Virus record (IMG/VR): IMGVR_UViG_3300045135_000061
Span: 1-42,918 of that record
DNA from: a virus
Direction: 5' to 3' (one strand)
DNA: 42,918 nucleotides
Position numbers and translations under genes: made by a program. A model generated the notes under the pieces. The model saw nothing but the letters and a program-made list of their open reading frames with translations, did no database searches and was not told the origin of the DNA. This document shows positions 14,183-21,647 of this stretch, piece by piece (the first letter of the stretch is position 1; each line of letters starts with the position of its first letter).

Positions 14183-15042
14183 TGAAAACCATTGATACTC
14201 TGATTGCTGATATGCAAGAGGTTATCAAAGGTAACGGTGGGTGGTCTGGTTTAGAGGGTTCTATGCTAGGCCACAACATCGCTCTGATGGCTAACAAACG
14301 ATTCAGCAAACCACAGGAGCCACGAGGTTATCTATCTCTGTCTTCTATCGGTACGCCATGCAAGAGAAAGTTATGGTACAAAGTCAACACACCTGCAGAG
14401 GGTTCACCTCTAGAAGCTAACGCACTGTTCAAGTTCTTTTATGGTGACATGATTGAAGAACTAGCACTGACCATTGCAATGGCTGCAGGGCATGATGTGA
14501 AGGGACAACAAGATCGTCTGAATGTACACGGTATCAAAGGACATCGTGATGCAGTGATTGACGGTATGACTATTGATGTCAAGTCTTGTAGTCCATACGC
14601 ATTCAAGAAGTTCAAGGAAGGAAACCTACGACAAGATGATCCATTCGGTTACATCAGTCAGCTATCTAGTTATGTGTACGCAGGGCGGGATGATGACAAG
14701 GTAACAGATAAAACACACGGTGCATTCTTAGCGATAGATAAACAGAACGGACACATGTGCCTAGATGTTTATGACTTCACAGAGGAACTCAGAACCAAAG
14801 AGCAAGAGATGCTAGAGGCTAAAGAACTTGTCGCAGGTGACTTACCTGATCAACGACAGAAGAAAGTTCCACAGTCCAAGTCGAGTCCCAATAGCAAGCT
14901 GCCTATGATGTGTAGCTACTGTGAGTTTAAGAAGCAGTGTTGGCCTGAAGCACGTAAGTTTATTTACAGCACTGGCCCTGTCTACCTAGTCGATGTACGC
15001 TCAGAACCTAAAGTTCCAGAGGTATCTATGGATGAGGAGTAA
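14182..15042 (+). CDS. PD-(D/E)XK exonuclease with Fe-S cysteines
   Basis: 286 residues. The nuclease core is GHRDAVIDGMTIDVKSCSP, with Asp and the DVK lysine as metal and catalytic residues, followed by a YISQLSSYVYAG helix (Cas4/RecB-type QhxxY). Cysteines at IGTPCKRKLWY near residue 54 and CSYCEFKKQC near 243 would hold a 4Fe-4S cluster as in Cas4 and AddB. It probably degrades host DNA or processes ends and replaces T7 gp6 exonuclease. The start overlaps the previous stop as TAATG, and its 3' end overlaps endonuclease I. Confidence 0.8.
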   Translation: MKTIDTLIADMQEVIKGNGGWSGLEGSMLGHNIALMANKRFSKPQEPRGYLSLSSIGTPCKRKLWYKVNTPAEGSPLEANALFKFFYGDMIEELALTIAMAAGHDVKGQQDRLNVHGIKGHRDAVIDGMTIDVKSCSPYAFKKFKEGNLRQDDPFGYISQLSSYVYAGRDDDKVTDKTHGAFLAIDKQNGHMCLDVYDFTEELRTKEQEMLEAKELVAGDLPDQRQKKVPQSKSSPNSKLPMMCSYCEFKKQCWPEARKFIYSTGPVYLVDVRSEPKVPEVSMDEE

Positions 15043-15433
15043 GCTAAGACAGAGAGCACTGAGGGCAGGTTACCGTTCAGGTCTTGAACAAGATACTGCT
15101 AAGTACCTAAAGCAAAAGGGTGTGAACTTTACATACGAAGAGTTCAAGATTAAGTGGGTTGATCCTAAGACTAAGACCTACACACCTGACTTTGTTTTAG
15201 AGAACGGTATCATAATCGAAACCAAGGGACGGTTCATTTCCCCAGATAGAGCTAAACACCTAGCTGTACGTGATCAATACCCTGACCTAGATATACGGTT
15301 TGTCTTTACAAATAGTAGGACTAAACTATATAAGGGTAGTAAGACTACCTACGGTATGTGGTGCGACAAGTACGGATTCAAATATGCAGACAGGTTTATT
15401 CCTGATGCTTGGTTAAAGGAACCTAAGAAATGA
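15032..15433 (+). CDS. Endonuclease I, T7 gp3-like Holliday junction resolvase
   Basis: 133 residues, close to T7 gp3 (149). The aligned blocks are YRSGLEQDTAKYLKQKGVNF, YTPDF, IIETKGRF, DIRFVFTNSRTKLYKGSKT and a C-terminal IPDAWLKEPKK. The catalytic residues are Glu19, Asp53, Glu63 and Lys65, matching T7 Glu20, Asp55, Glu65 and Lys67. It cuts branched DNA and helps break host DNA for nucleotide recycling. ATG 15032 lies nine bases after AGAGG; the earlier ATG at 14993 adds residues absent from the family. It overlaps the exonuclease gene by 11 bases. Confidence 0.93.
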   Translation: MRSKLRQRALRAGYRSGLEQDTAKYLKQKGVNFTYEEFKIKWVDPKTKTYTPDFVLENGIIIETKGRFISPDRAKHLAVRDQYPDLDIRFVFTNSRTKLYKGSKTTYGMWCDKYGFKYADRFIPDAWLKEPKK

Positions 15434-15660
15434 AACTCATACTACACAAGGTGTTGCAAGAACCATTTGAGCACCCTGAGTACGTGGATGAAGACGGTAA
15501 CAATCCTTACTGTGTTGTCTACTTATCAGAGTACAATGGTGAAGTAGAAGAAACAGAAATGTTATACGAGACTTTCGACGAGGCATATGAAGAAGCTAAG
15601 AAAGTATCACAATCTATAGAGGGTGTTGTTATCCGTAACAATAGTATGTACGATGCTTAA
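15430..15660 (+). CDS. 76-residue acidic protein
   Basis: Starts in an ATGA overlap with endonuclease I and overlaps the phosphoesterase. It is acidic and Tyr-rich: MKLILHKVLQEPFEHPEYVD, then a FDEAYEEAKKVSQSIEGVVI helix-strand unit. It looks like a small alpha/beta protein. No family recognised; an accessory to the neighbouring nuclease genes is possible. Confidence 0.55.
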   Translation: MKLILHKVLQEPFEHPEYVDEDGNNPYCVVYLSEYNGEVEETEMLYETFDEAYEEAKKVSQSIEGVVIRNNSMYDA

Positions 15661-16441
15661 AAAGAAGAAGACTGTACTGGTATTCACGTGTGCTCACGCT
15701 GATCCAGGTACGCCTAACGACAGGTTCAGTTGGTTAGGTGCATTCATATATGATCTGAAACCAGACTACGTTGTAGACTTAGGTGACGGTGCTGATCTTA
15801 AATCACTCAACAGTTTCGATACACGATACCCACAGGCTATTGTATCACAGAACTACGGTAAAGATATTGAGTGTTACAATGACGCACAAGAAAGACTACG
15901 GTGGAAGTTCAGACATCATAAACGTAAACGTCCCTTCTGGATAGGACTTGAGGGTAACCATGAAAATAGAATCAAAAAGGCTATCGCCCACGACCCAAGA
16001 CTACAGGGAGAGAAGTACGGGATTTCCTTCGGGCATCTTCAAACGAAGTACTGGTTCGACGAGTACCATGAGTACCACAATTCGGCCCCCAGTGTCGCTG
16101 ATTACGATGGCGTATCTTACGCTCACTTCTTTGGTTCTGGTAATTATGGGACACCTGTCTCTGGTGTTCATCATGCTTACACCCTACTACAAAACAGGAA
16201 CCATAGTTCTACTTGTGGTCACAGTCACAAACGTAGTATTTATTTTAAAGATACTGCACATCCTACTTCGATTATCGGGCTTGTTGCGGGATGCTTCAAG
16301 GGAAGCGAGGAAACGTGGGCAGGACAATCAAATAATGAGTGGTGGAAAGGTGTTGTAGTTAAACGTGAGTTAGAGAACGGTGTCTACGAGCCTGAGTTTG
16401 TATCACTCGAAACAATCAAACGGCAGTATGGGGGTGGATGA
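15653..16441 (+). CDS. Metallophosphoesterase (calcineurin-like)
   Basis: 262 residues. Visible motifs are VVDLGDGADL (GD, residues near 45), GLEGNHENR (GNHE, near 100), YAHFFGSG and CGHSHKR (GHSH). This is the phage calcineurin-like phosphatase type also carried by SIO1-like roseophages. The first family motif, normally D-x-H, reads C-A-H here, so one metal ligand may be missing or supplied by the nearby Asp. The substrate is unknown; nucleotides or nucleic acid ends are likely from context. ATG 15653 overlaps the previous stop. A longer reading from 15623 lies inside the upstream gene. Confidence 0.8.
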   Translation: MLKKKKTVLVFTCAHADPGTPNDRFSWLGAFIYDLKPDYVVDLGDGADLKSLNSFDTRYPQAIVSQNYGKDIECYNDAQERLRWKFRHHKRKRPFWIGLEGNHENRIKKAIAHDPRLQGEKYGISFGHLQTKYWFDEYHEYHNSAPSVADYDGVSYAHFFGSGNYGTPVSGVHHAYTLLQNRNHSSTCGHSHKRSIYFKDTAHPTSIIGLVAGCFKGSEETWAGQSNNEWWKGVVVKRELENGVYEPEFVSLETIKRQYGGG

Positions 16442-16632
16442 TGTTTGATTATAGAGGACAACTTGAATTGTTAGTTGATAGCTACGGACTAAGTAAACTC
16501 TTAGAGATGAATGACATCACTGAGAATGTAGTCCTTGAGTTGTTAGTTGAACGTGGTGACATAGACTTGGCAGACTATTTCTACAACGATATGCCTATTG
16601 ATATGTTAGAAGAGGATGATGAATATGATTAA
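16438..16632 (+). CDS. 64-residue acidic helical protein
   Basis: ATG at 16438 (or 16441, adjacent and in frame) overlaps the phosphoesterase stop. Two helices (YRGQLELLVDSYGLSKLLEM and VVLELLVERGDIDLADYF) are followed by an acidic tail (MLEEDDEYD). A short helical phage family of unknown function; it is coupled to mazG by overlap. Confidence 0.55.
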   Translation: MMFDYRGQLELLVDSYGLSKLLEMNDITENVVLELLVERGDIDLADYFYNDMPIDMLEEDDEYD

Positions 16633-16990
16633 CGAGAGTGACATCGAAGCATTCGAGTATTACAACGAGGATGTAGACATTACTATGAACTACTACCAGA
16701 AGCAAGCTGCTAAGACTGCAGTCTACAAACAAGAACATGCAGTGATCTACCCTGCCCTTGGTCTTGCAGCAGAAGCAGGTGAGGTAGCAAACAAAGTAAA
16801 GAAGATTATGCGTGACGGTACATTCAATCGTCAGGCTATTGCAGACGAGGTAGGTGATTGCCTCTGGTACATTGCAGCATTGTGTCGTGACTTGAATGTA
16901 GACATGTCAGACCTAGCTACAGCTAACCTAGAAAAATTACATGATCGTAAGAAACGTGGTGTCATACAAGGGAGTGGGGACAAACGGTAA
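16625..16990 (+). CDS. mazG: MazG-like nucleotide pyrophosphohydrolase
   Basis: 121 residues, one all-alpha NTP-PPase domain. The magnesium-binding motif is E50-x-x-E53 (LAAEAGEVANKVKK) and E75-x-x-D78 (DEVGDCLWYIAAL). It hydrolyses nucleoside triphosphates or alarmones; in cyanophages and roseophages it is thought to tune host nucleotide signals or clean the dNTP pool. ATG 16625 follows AGAAGAGG at about nine bases; the earlier ATGs are too close to that site. It overlaps the genes on both sides. Confidence 0.88.
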   Translation: MINESDIEAFEYYNEDVDITMNYYQKQAAKTAVYKQEHAVIYPALGLAAEAGEVANKVKKIMRDGTFNRQAIADEVGDCLWYIAALCRDLNVDMSDLATANLEKLHDRKKRGVIQGSGDKR

Positions 16991-17196
16991 TGAGTAAAAA
17001 GAAAACAGGTATGACTTGGTTCTGGCGTTGGGTAAACTACCTAGCAACATGGCGAGAACATCGTAATACAATTAAGCAGCTTAATGCACTAAGCGATAAA
17101 GAACTAAATGACATAGGCATTAGCCGTGCAGACATTGATCGTCTGGTGTGGCTAGGTGAAGACAAGACAATGCGAGGACGAGGTAAAGATGACTGA
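16990..17196 (+). CDS. DUF1127 small Arg-rich protein
   Basis: 68 residues. The C-terminal YjiS/DUF1127 signature is complete: LNALSDKELNDIGISRADID. A Trp-rich amphipathic N-terminus precedes it (MTWFWRWVNYLATWREH). Alphaproteobacterial homologues influence RNA turnover and phosphate or carbon metabolism, so the phage copy may imitate a host regulator. It starts in a TAATG overlap with mazG and its end overlaps nrdJ, so it is co-translated with nucleotide genes. Confidence 0.85.
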   Translation: MSKKKTGMTWFWRWVNYLATWREHRNTIKQLNALSDKELNDIGISRADIDRLVWLGEDKTMRGRGKDD

Positions 17197-18931
17197 ACAA
17201 TACGGACCAACACTATCTATCAGTGAAGAGATTCATGCTATGAAGTATCGTAGCAAGGGTGAGACTTTCAAGGAAGCTATGACACGAGTAGCTGAAGCAC
17301 TGAAGGATGACGAAGGACACTTCAATAACTTCCGTAACATCCTATACAACCAACGCTTCCTACCTGCAGGGCGTGTACAATCTGCTATGGGTGCGCCTCG
17401 TCGTGTAACACCATACAACTGCTTTGTGTCTATGACTATCGAAGACAGTATGGACGGTATCATGGAAGCTGCTCGTCGTGCTGCAGAGACTATGCGTCTA
17501 GGTGGTGGGATTGGTTATGACTTCTCAACACTGCGTCCACGTGGTACACTGATCAAGTCACTAGACTCTAAGTCTTCTGGCCCTCTGTCGTTTATGAGTA
17601 TCTTTGATGCAGTGTGTAAGACGATTGCATCTGCAGGTCACAGACGTGGAGCACAGATGGGTGTGTTGCGTGTCGATCACCCTGACATCGAAGACTTCAT
17701 TACGGCAAAGAACAACAGTGATACACTGACTCAGTTCAACATCTCTGTAGGTGTGACTGACGAGTTTATGACTGCAGTTAAAGATGACCTAGACTTCGAT
17801 CTAAAGTTTGATGGGCGTGTCTACAAGACTGTTAGTGCTCGTGCATTGTGGGATCAGATTCTACGTAGTACATGGGACTGGGCAGAACCTGGTATCCTTT
17901 TCATTGATCGTATCAATAAGAAGAATAACCTATGGTACGCAGAGAAGATTGCTGCAACAAACCCATGTGGTGAGCAACCACTACCACCTAACGGTGCATG
18001 TCTACTAGGCTCGTTTAACTTAACCAAGTATGTAGTAGAGCATGAAGGTAAGTACGTCTTCAACATGAACCAACTACGTAACGACATTCCACATGTTGTC
18101 CGTGCTATGGATAATGTGGTTGATCGTGCAACGTATCCACTAAAAGAACAGGAGCAAGAAGCTAAGAGTAAACGTCGAATGGGCCTTGGTGTTACTGGTG
18201 TAGCGAATGCTATCGAAGCACTAGGGTTTGAGTATGGTACTGAACGATTCCTACAGACCCTTGAAGAAATCATGGGAGTAATTAGGGATGTCGCTTATCG
18301 CACGTCTGTTGAGTTGGCTATTGAGAAGGGGCCGTTCCCTCTCTTTACTCAAGCTTATCTTGAGAGTGACTTTGCTAAGTCTTTGCCTAGTGATATTCGT
18401 AATCTCATTAGCGATCACGGTATTCGTAACAGTCATCTGCTTTCTGTTGCTCCAACAGGAACTATCAGTCTGTCAGCCGACAACGTATCCTCTGGAATCG
18501 AGCCTGTCTTCTCACATTACTACGACAGAACTATCCAAACCTTCGACGGACCCAAGGTTGAGCGAGTAGAGGACTACGGCTACCGTGTGTTTGGTGTGAA
18601 GGGTAAGACTGCAGACGAACTATCAGTGTTCGATCACGTCAAGGTGTTGAATGTAGCATCACGATTCGTAGACTCTGCATGTTCTAAGACCTGTAACGTA
18701 GGTGATGACGTAACATGGGAAGAGTTCAAGCAGGTGTATATGGATGCCTACGATGGTGGTTCATCTGGTTGTACTACATTCCGTGCATCAGGTAAACGGT
18801 ACGGTATCTTGAATGCATCTAGCTCAGAGGATGTAGTAGAGGAGCCTGTAGTAGAGGAAACACAAGACTTCGTAGATGAAGGTGGTGCTTGCTACTTCGA
18901 TCCTGCTACTGGTCTACGTCAGTGTGAGTAG
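17189..18931 (+). CDS. nrdJ: Class II ribonucleotide reductase NrdJ
   Basis: 580 residues. It reduces ribonucleotides to deoxyribonucleotides with adenosylcobalamin as radical source, so it needs no separate NrdB, and none is encoded. Seen are the redox Cys78 (PYNCFVSM), the catalytic N258-x-C260-x-E262 loop (NPCGEQPLPPNGACLLGSF), the phosphate-binding PTGTISLSADNVSSGIEP segment, the CTTFR strand and a C-terminal cysteine pair (Cys568 and Cys579) that would be recharged by thioredoxin. The ATG at 17189 follows GAGG; the earlier ATG at 17156 lies in the DUF1127 gene. It is the hallmark gene of cobaviruses. No intein. Confidence 0.92.
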   Translation: MTEQYGPTLSISEEIHAMKYRSKGETFKEAMTRVAEALKDDEGHFNNFRNILYNQRFLPAGRVQSAMGAPRRVTPYNCFVSMTIEDSMDGIMEAARRAAETMRLGGGIGYDFSTLRPRGTLIKSLDSKSSGPLSFMSIFDAVCKTIASAGHRRGAQMGVLRVDHPDIEDFITAKNNSDTLTQFNISVGVTDEFMTAVKDDLDFDLKFDGRVYKTVSARALWDQILRSTWDWAEPGILFIDRINKKNNLWYAEKIAATNPCGEQPLPPNGACLLGSFNLTKYVVEHEGKYVFNMNQLRNDIPHVVRAMDNVVDRATYPLKEQEQEAKSKRRMGLGVTGVANAIEALGFEYGTERFLQTLEEIMGVIRDVAYRTSVELAIEKGPFPLFTQAYLESDFAKSLPSDIRNLISDHGIRNSHLLSVAPTGTISLSADNVSSGIEPVFSHYYDRTIQTFDGPKVERVEDYGYRVFGVKGKTADELSVFDHVKVLNVASRFVDSACSKTCNVGDDVTWEEFKQVYMDAYDGGSSGCTTFRASGKRYGILNASSSEDVVEEPVVEETQDFVDEGGACYFDPATGLRQCE

Positions 18932-19109
18932 GAACCGTAAACAGTTAGGTGATGTGCCTACACCCTGCATCAAGGTCTGTCGTCTAGAGGATGGATACTG
19001 TGTAGGGTGTAAGCGCACCCCCGAAGAGATACGAGACTGGATGATCATGTCTACATATGAACAGAAAATGTTAATACATGAACTGAAATGGAGAGAGTCT
19101 AATGGATGA
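18924..19109 (+). CDS. DUF1289 cysteine-rich protein
   Basis: 61 residues from GTG 18924, which overlaps the nrdJ stop; a GTG at 18954 is an alternative. The DUF1289 signature is PTPCIKVCRLEDGYCVGCKR followed by TPEEIRDW, with four cysteines likely binding metal. Family members are small proteins common in alpha- and gammaproteobacteria, function unknown. Its place between nrdJ and phoH in a coupled chain suggests it was taken from a host. Confidence 0.85.
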   Translation: MSRNRKQLGDVPTPCIKVCRLEDGYCVGCKRTPEEIRDWMIMSTYEQKMLIHELKWRESNG

Positions 19110-19806
19110 CTTTCCAGAGAAACAGAAAAGGACTCGTAGAAAAACAACTTATAAAGGCGCAGATAAAAAGAAGACATCTGGACTTATACCTAAAACAGAT
19201 AAACAGAAAGAGCTACTAGATGCCCTTAAAGAAAGTTCTCAAGTCTTTATCCTTGGCCCTGCGGGTACTGGGAAAACGTATGTTACTGCGACTTATGCTG
19301 CCGACCTCTACACGACGAAAGAGATTGATAAAATCGTCATCACAAGACCTCACGTTGCCGTAGGGAAAGAGCTAGGTTTCTTGAAGGGTGATCTACAGGA
19401 GAAGACAATGCCTTGGGCATTACCTGTATTAGATGTCCTAGAGAAACACTTAGGGAAGGGTGCTGTAGAAACAGGTATCAAGAATGGTAACATTGAAATG
19501 GCACCTCTTGCACTTATGCGTGGGCGTAGTTTCGACAATGCCTTTATAATTGTAGATGAAACACAGAACATTACAACACATGAACTAAAAATGCTCTTGA
19601 CAAGGGTAGGCGAAGACACTACTATAGTTCTTAATGGTGACATACAACAGTCAGACTTGAAAGAAGCTGATGGGTTATCTAAGGTTATACACTTAGCTAA
19701 GAAACATATGTTACCTGTGCCTATCATTGAGTTCGGTGTAGACGACATCATACGATCAGACATCTGCGCTCAGTGGGTTAAAGTATTTATGAAGGAGAAT
19801 CTGTGA
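19102..19806 (+). CDS. phoH: PhoH-family ATPase
   Basis: 234 residues. Walker A GPAGTGKT at 52-59 and Walker B AFIIVDETQN near 149, with the conserved TRPHVAVGKELGFLKGDLQE segment and a later LNGDIQQSDL sensor region. PhoH is an ATPase, probably acting on RNA, and is often found in marine phages; its link with phosphate stress is by homology only. The basic N-terminus (KQKRTRRKTTYKGADKKK) could bind nucleic acid. It overlaps both neighbours, so it is part of the coupled nucleotide block. Confidence 0.92.
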   Translation: MDDFPEKQKRTRRKTTYKGADKKKTSGLIPKTDKQKELLDALKESSQVFILGPAGTGKTYVTATYAADLYTTKEIDKIVITRPHVAVGKELGFLKGDLQEKTMPWALPVLDVLEKHLGKGAVETGIKNGNIEMAPLALMRGRSFDNAFIIVDETQNITTHELKMLLTRVGEDTTIVLNGDIQQSDLKEADGLSKVIHLAKKHMLPVPIIEFGVDDIIRSDICAQWVKVFMKENL

Positions 19807-20144
19807 TGACTACTTGCAATGACTGTGGCAACCTACTAGATGACGATGGATACTGTGGCGAGTGTTATGTCTATGAGTATCCTGATTTTACAGACGAGGA
19901 GTACAAGAAGATTAAAAAGAATGATGTAGTAAACAACCCTATACACTACAATCACAGTGGTATTGAGTGCATTGATGCAATAGAGGCTATGACAGAGAAC
20001 ATGTCAGGTAGTATAGCACCTCATGCAGCAAACGTACTCAAGTACATGTGGCGTTGCGAATACAAGAATGGCTTAGAGGATATTGATAAAGCTATCTGGT
20101 ATCTACAACGACTACGAGAACGATGGTGTAAGATACACCAATAA
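19803..20144 (+). CDS. Zinc-ribbon DUF3310 protein
   Basis: 113 residues. A zinc ribbon at the N-terminus (CNDC at residues 5-8 and CGEC near 21) precedes a DUF3310 domain: NNPIHYNHSGIECIDAIEAM, then HAANVLKYMWRCEYKNGLED and IDKAIWYLQRL. DUF3310 proteins are related to the T7 gp1.7 nucleotide kinase region and recur in T7-like phages. It is the last gene of the early unit, ending six bases before the terminator. Confidence 0.85.
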   Translation: MMTTCNDCGNLLDDDGYCGECYVYEYPDFTDEEYKKIKKNDVVNNPIHYNHSGIECIDAIEAMTENMSGSIAPHAANVLKYMWRCEYKNGLEDIDKAIWYLQRLRERWCKIHQ

Positions 20145-20150
20145 GAAAAA

Positions 20151-20180
20151 ACCCCCAGGGATTTAAACATCCTTGGGGGT
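20151..20180. terminator. Convergent terminator of early and late units
   Basis: A stem of ACCCCCAGGGA (20151-20161) against TCCTTGGGGGT (20170-20180) with an eight-base loop. On the minus strand it is followed by a run of six T, so it is an excellent late terminator. On the plus strand TTATATT follows, a weaker early terminator. Confidence 0.85.
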
Positions 20181-20181
20181 T
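20166..20181. repeat. Direct repeat flanking the HNH gene, left copy
   Basis: AACATCCTTGGGGGTT at 20166-20181 recurs as AACACTCCTTGGGGGTT at 20545-20561 with one extra base. The two copies bracket the HNH gene at 20185-20544. The left copy is the right-hand arm of the terminator. Confidence 0.85.
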
Positions 20182-20184
20182 ATA

Positions 20185-20544
20185 TTATTTATAATCTTTA
20201 TTTAATAAAGTTTTTAAACGATGACAGTTCGCACAAAGAGTTTGAAGATTACTTGGCGAGTTGTTAGTATGATTCCCATCTATATGATCTACATCTAACT
20301 GTATTCTATGCACAGCTTTAAAGCCGCAACACTCGCATCTTTTCTTTTTTATGTATCCGTCATAACGTGTTTTCCAATCTTTGTCGTTCCAGTGTTTTAA
20401 AGACCTAGGTTTACAGTATTTATCTTTATATTTTATTTTACAGCAACCAGAGCATAGTCTATGAAACTTACGACTACCATCCTTTTTGTAGCCATTGTAC
20501 TTACAAGGTTTTTCACAGCCATCTGTTTCGCATAACGGTCTCAT
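20185..20544 (-). CDS. HNH homing endonuclease inside the terminator
   Basis: 119 residues. The N-terminal cysteine-rich part (CETDGCEKPC, CSGCCK) and the CECCGFK pair bind zinc. The HNH core is LDVDHIDGNHTNNSPSNLQT followed by LCANCHRLKT. It starts at ATG 20544, four bases after AAGGAG, a site formed by the duplicated terminator arm in the 20545-20561 repeat. It ends just before the terminator stem and therefore lies between a copy of one arm and the complete hairpin. AT-richness seems higher than in flanking genes, as expected for a mobile intruder. Confidence 0.85.
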   Translation of the reverse strand: MRPLCETDGCEKPCKYNGYKKDGSRKFHRLCSGCCKIKYKDKYCKPRSLKHWNDKDWKTRYDGYIKKKRCECCGFKAVHRIQLDVDHIDGNHTNNSPSNLQTLCANCHRLKTLLNKDYK

Positions 20545-20561
20545 AACACTCCTTGGGGGTT
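20545..20561. repeat. Direct repeat flanking the HNH gene, right copy
   Basis: AACACTCCTTGGGGGTT, a copy of one arm of the terminator with an extra base. Read on the minus strand it provides AAGGAG four bases before the HNH start. Confidence 0.85.
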
Positions 20562-20565
20562 TTCT

Positions 20566-20721
20566 TTATTGTTTAGCTGCCCACATGTTGTCAATCATGT
20601 TAGGGTATTTACGTCCTGCCTTTGCTGCCCTAGCTCTAGCTTTCTTTTTCTGTGCTGCAGTAAGAGGCTTGGACTTTCCTAGTTTCTTGGGACGTTTCTT
20701 TTCCCATACAGGTTTAGCCAT
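20566..20721 (-). CDS. 51-residue very basic protein
   Basis: ATG at 20721 overlaps the stop of the preceding 29-residue gene, and the stop is at 20566. MAKPVWEKKRPKKLGKSKPL is followed by a Lys/Ala/Arg helix and YPNMIDNMWAAKQ. Similar short basic proteins occur near the end of late units in marine podoviruses. It may bind DNA or RNA. It was the last late gene before the HNH insertion. Confidence 0.65.
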   Translation of the reverse strand: MAKPVWEKKRPKKLGKSKPLTAAQKKKARARAAKAGRKYPNMIDNMWAAKQ

Positions 20722-20810
20722 TACTTCTTTTTCTTCTTCATTGTCTTAACAGGTTTCTTAGGTGTTGCCTTTTTTCCGTAAGGCATTTTCTTTCCGTTCT
20801 TGTACGGCAT
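20721..20810 (-). CDS. 29-residue Lys-rich peptide
   Basis: Starts at ATG 20810 behind AGGAAAG and ends in a TAATG overlap. Thirteen of 29 residues are Lys (MPYKNGKKMPYGKKATPKK, ending in five Lys). The ribosome site and coupling argue for translation. Possibly a nucleic-acid-binding or virion peptide; unknown. Confidence 0.5.
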   Translation of the reverse strand: MPYKNGKKMPYGKKATPKKPVKTMKKKKK

Positions 20811-20823
20811 AGTCTTTCCTTTC

Positions 20824-21009
20824 TTATGCACTTTTATTTACTTGGTGACAATGCGGTATAGCGTATATACCTCTCTGCAGCATATTAGTTGCTACAATCT
20901 CGGCCTCTTTAAGACAAGCCTCTTCACTATAGAATGCTTCTGGTTTTGCTACTACTGAGCAGGACAATGCAGAAGGATCAAGACACATTAATATAATACC
21001 TACCCACAT
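20824..21009 (-). CDS. 61-residue secreted or membrane-anchored protein
   Basis: MWVGIILMCLDPSALSCSVV is a hydrophobic N-terminus with cysteines. A helix (SEEACLKEAEIVATNMLQRG) and a CHQ end follow, consistent with a small exported protein held by disulfides. It starts one base after the previous stop (TGATATG). It lies next to the lysis genes. Unknown function. Confidence 0.6.
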   Translation of the reverse strand: MWVGIILMCLDPSALSCSVVAKPEAFYSEEACLKEAEIVATNMLQRGIYAIPHCHQVNKSA

Positions 21010-21010
21010 A

Positions 21011-21262
21011 TCACCACTTCACTTTCGCAGCCCAGTATGCTGCACTCATTTTTCCTTTAGCAATGTTCTTAGCATGTCTAGCACGAAACGCTTTATTTCT
21101 TGCGCTACCTTTAGGACTGCCTTTAACACCTTTCTGACCGAATCGGATAATCTTTTCTTTACCATTTACACACGCTTTTACTACATGAGATTTAGTTGGG
21201 TGATTAGGTGTAGTCTTAGGACTATTACATTTCATCTTAGCTTTGTTAAGCCTAGCTGCCAT
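21011..21262 (-). CDS. 83-residue basic conserved phage protein
   Basis: Conserved blocks MKCNSPKTTPNHPTKSHVVK, KEKIIRFGQKGVKGSPKG and FRARHAKNIAKGKMSAAYWA belong to a protein family I recall from many marine podoviruses and myoviruses, function unknown. ATG 21262 lies eight bases after AAGGAG; a GTG one codon upstream is possible. It overlaps the end of the spanin-like gene. High Lys/Arg content suggests nucleic acid binding. Confidence 0.65.
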   Translation of the reverse strand: MAARLNKAKMKCNSPKTTPNHPTKSHVVKACVNGKEKIIRFGQKGVKGSPKGSARNKAFRARHAKNIAKGKMSAAYWAAKVKW

Positions 21263-21647
21263 CACTCTTTCTCCTTAGTGTTGATATTAGAGCAAGTAAA
21301 CCACGTCCCATTTCTTGTGGACTAGGGGCTAACCAACCTAGCACTAGAAGGATCAAGACCCACGGCGGTATTTCATTTATGTTTATATTCTCTACGCTAT
21401 CTGTGTTTACTTTGTTTGTGTCGTTGCTTTGTTTCAGGTCACCTGTCAGTGTTTCTACTACCACCTCTTGATCAGAGTTGCTTGTAGTTCCAACTGTCTG
21501 AGAGTTAGTTTTTCCTGCCTGTACATTGGCTGCGACATTCGGTCCACCCCCACCTCCCATGAGAAAGGATGGTATCTGACTGCAACTACTTATTAATAGA
21601 AGCAGTGGTATTGCTAGTATGATTGACAGTATGCGTGTTTTTACCAT
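21252..21647 (-). CDS. Lipoprotein with C-terminal membrane span, spanin candidate
   Basis: 131 residues from ATG 21647. The N-terminal signal (MVKTRILSIILAIPLLLLIS) ends in a lipobox-like ISSC-S site, so the mature protein would be lipidated. After a Gly-rich and polar linker with NVQAGKTNSQTVG, a membrane segment (PPWVLILLVLGWLAP) and a basic tail follow. Lipid anchor plus C-terminal membrane span is the layout of unimolecular spanins, which join inner and outer membranes for lysis. It overlaps the holin-like gene by 62 bases. The spanin call is inferred from topology. Confidence 0.5.
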   Translation of the reverse strand: MVKTRILSIILAIPLLLLISSCSQIPSFLMGGGGGPNVAANVQAGKTNSQTVGTTSNSDQEVVVETLTGDLKQSNDTNKVNTDSVENININEIPPWVLILLVLGWLAPSPQEMGRGLLALISTLRRKSDGS

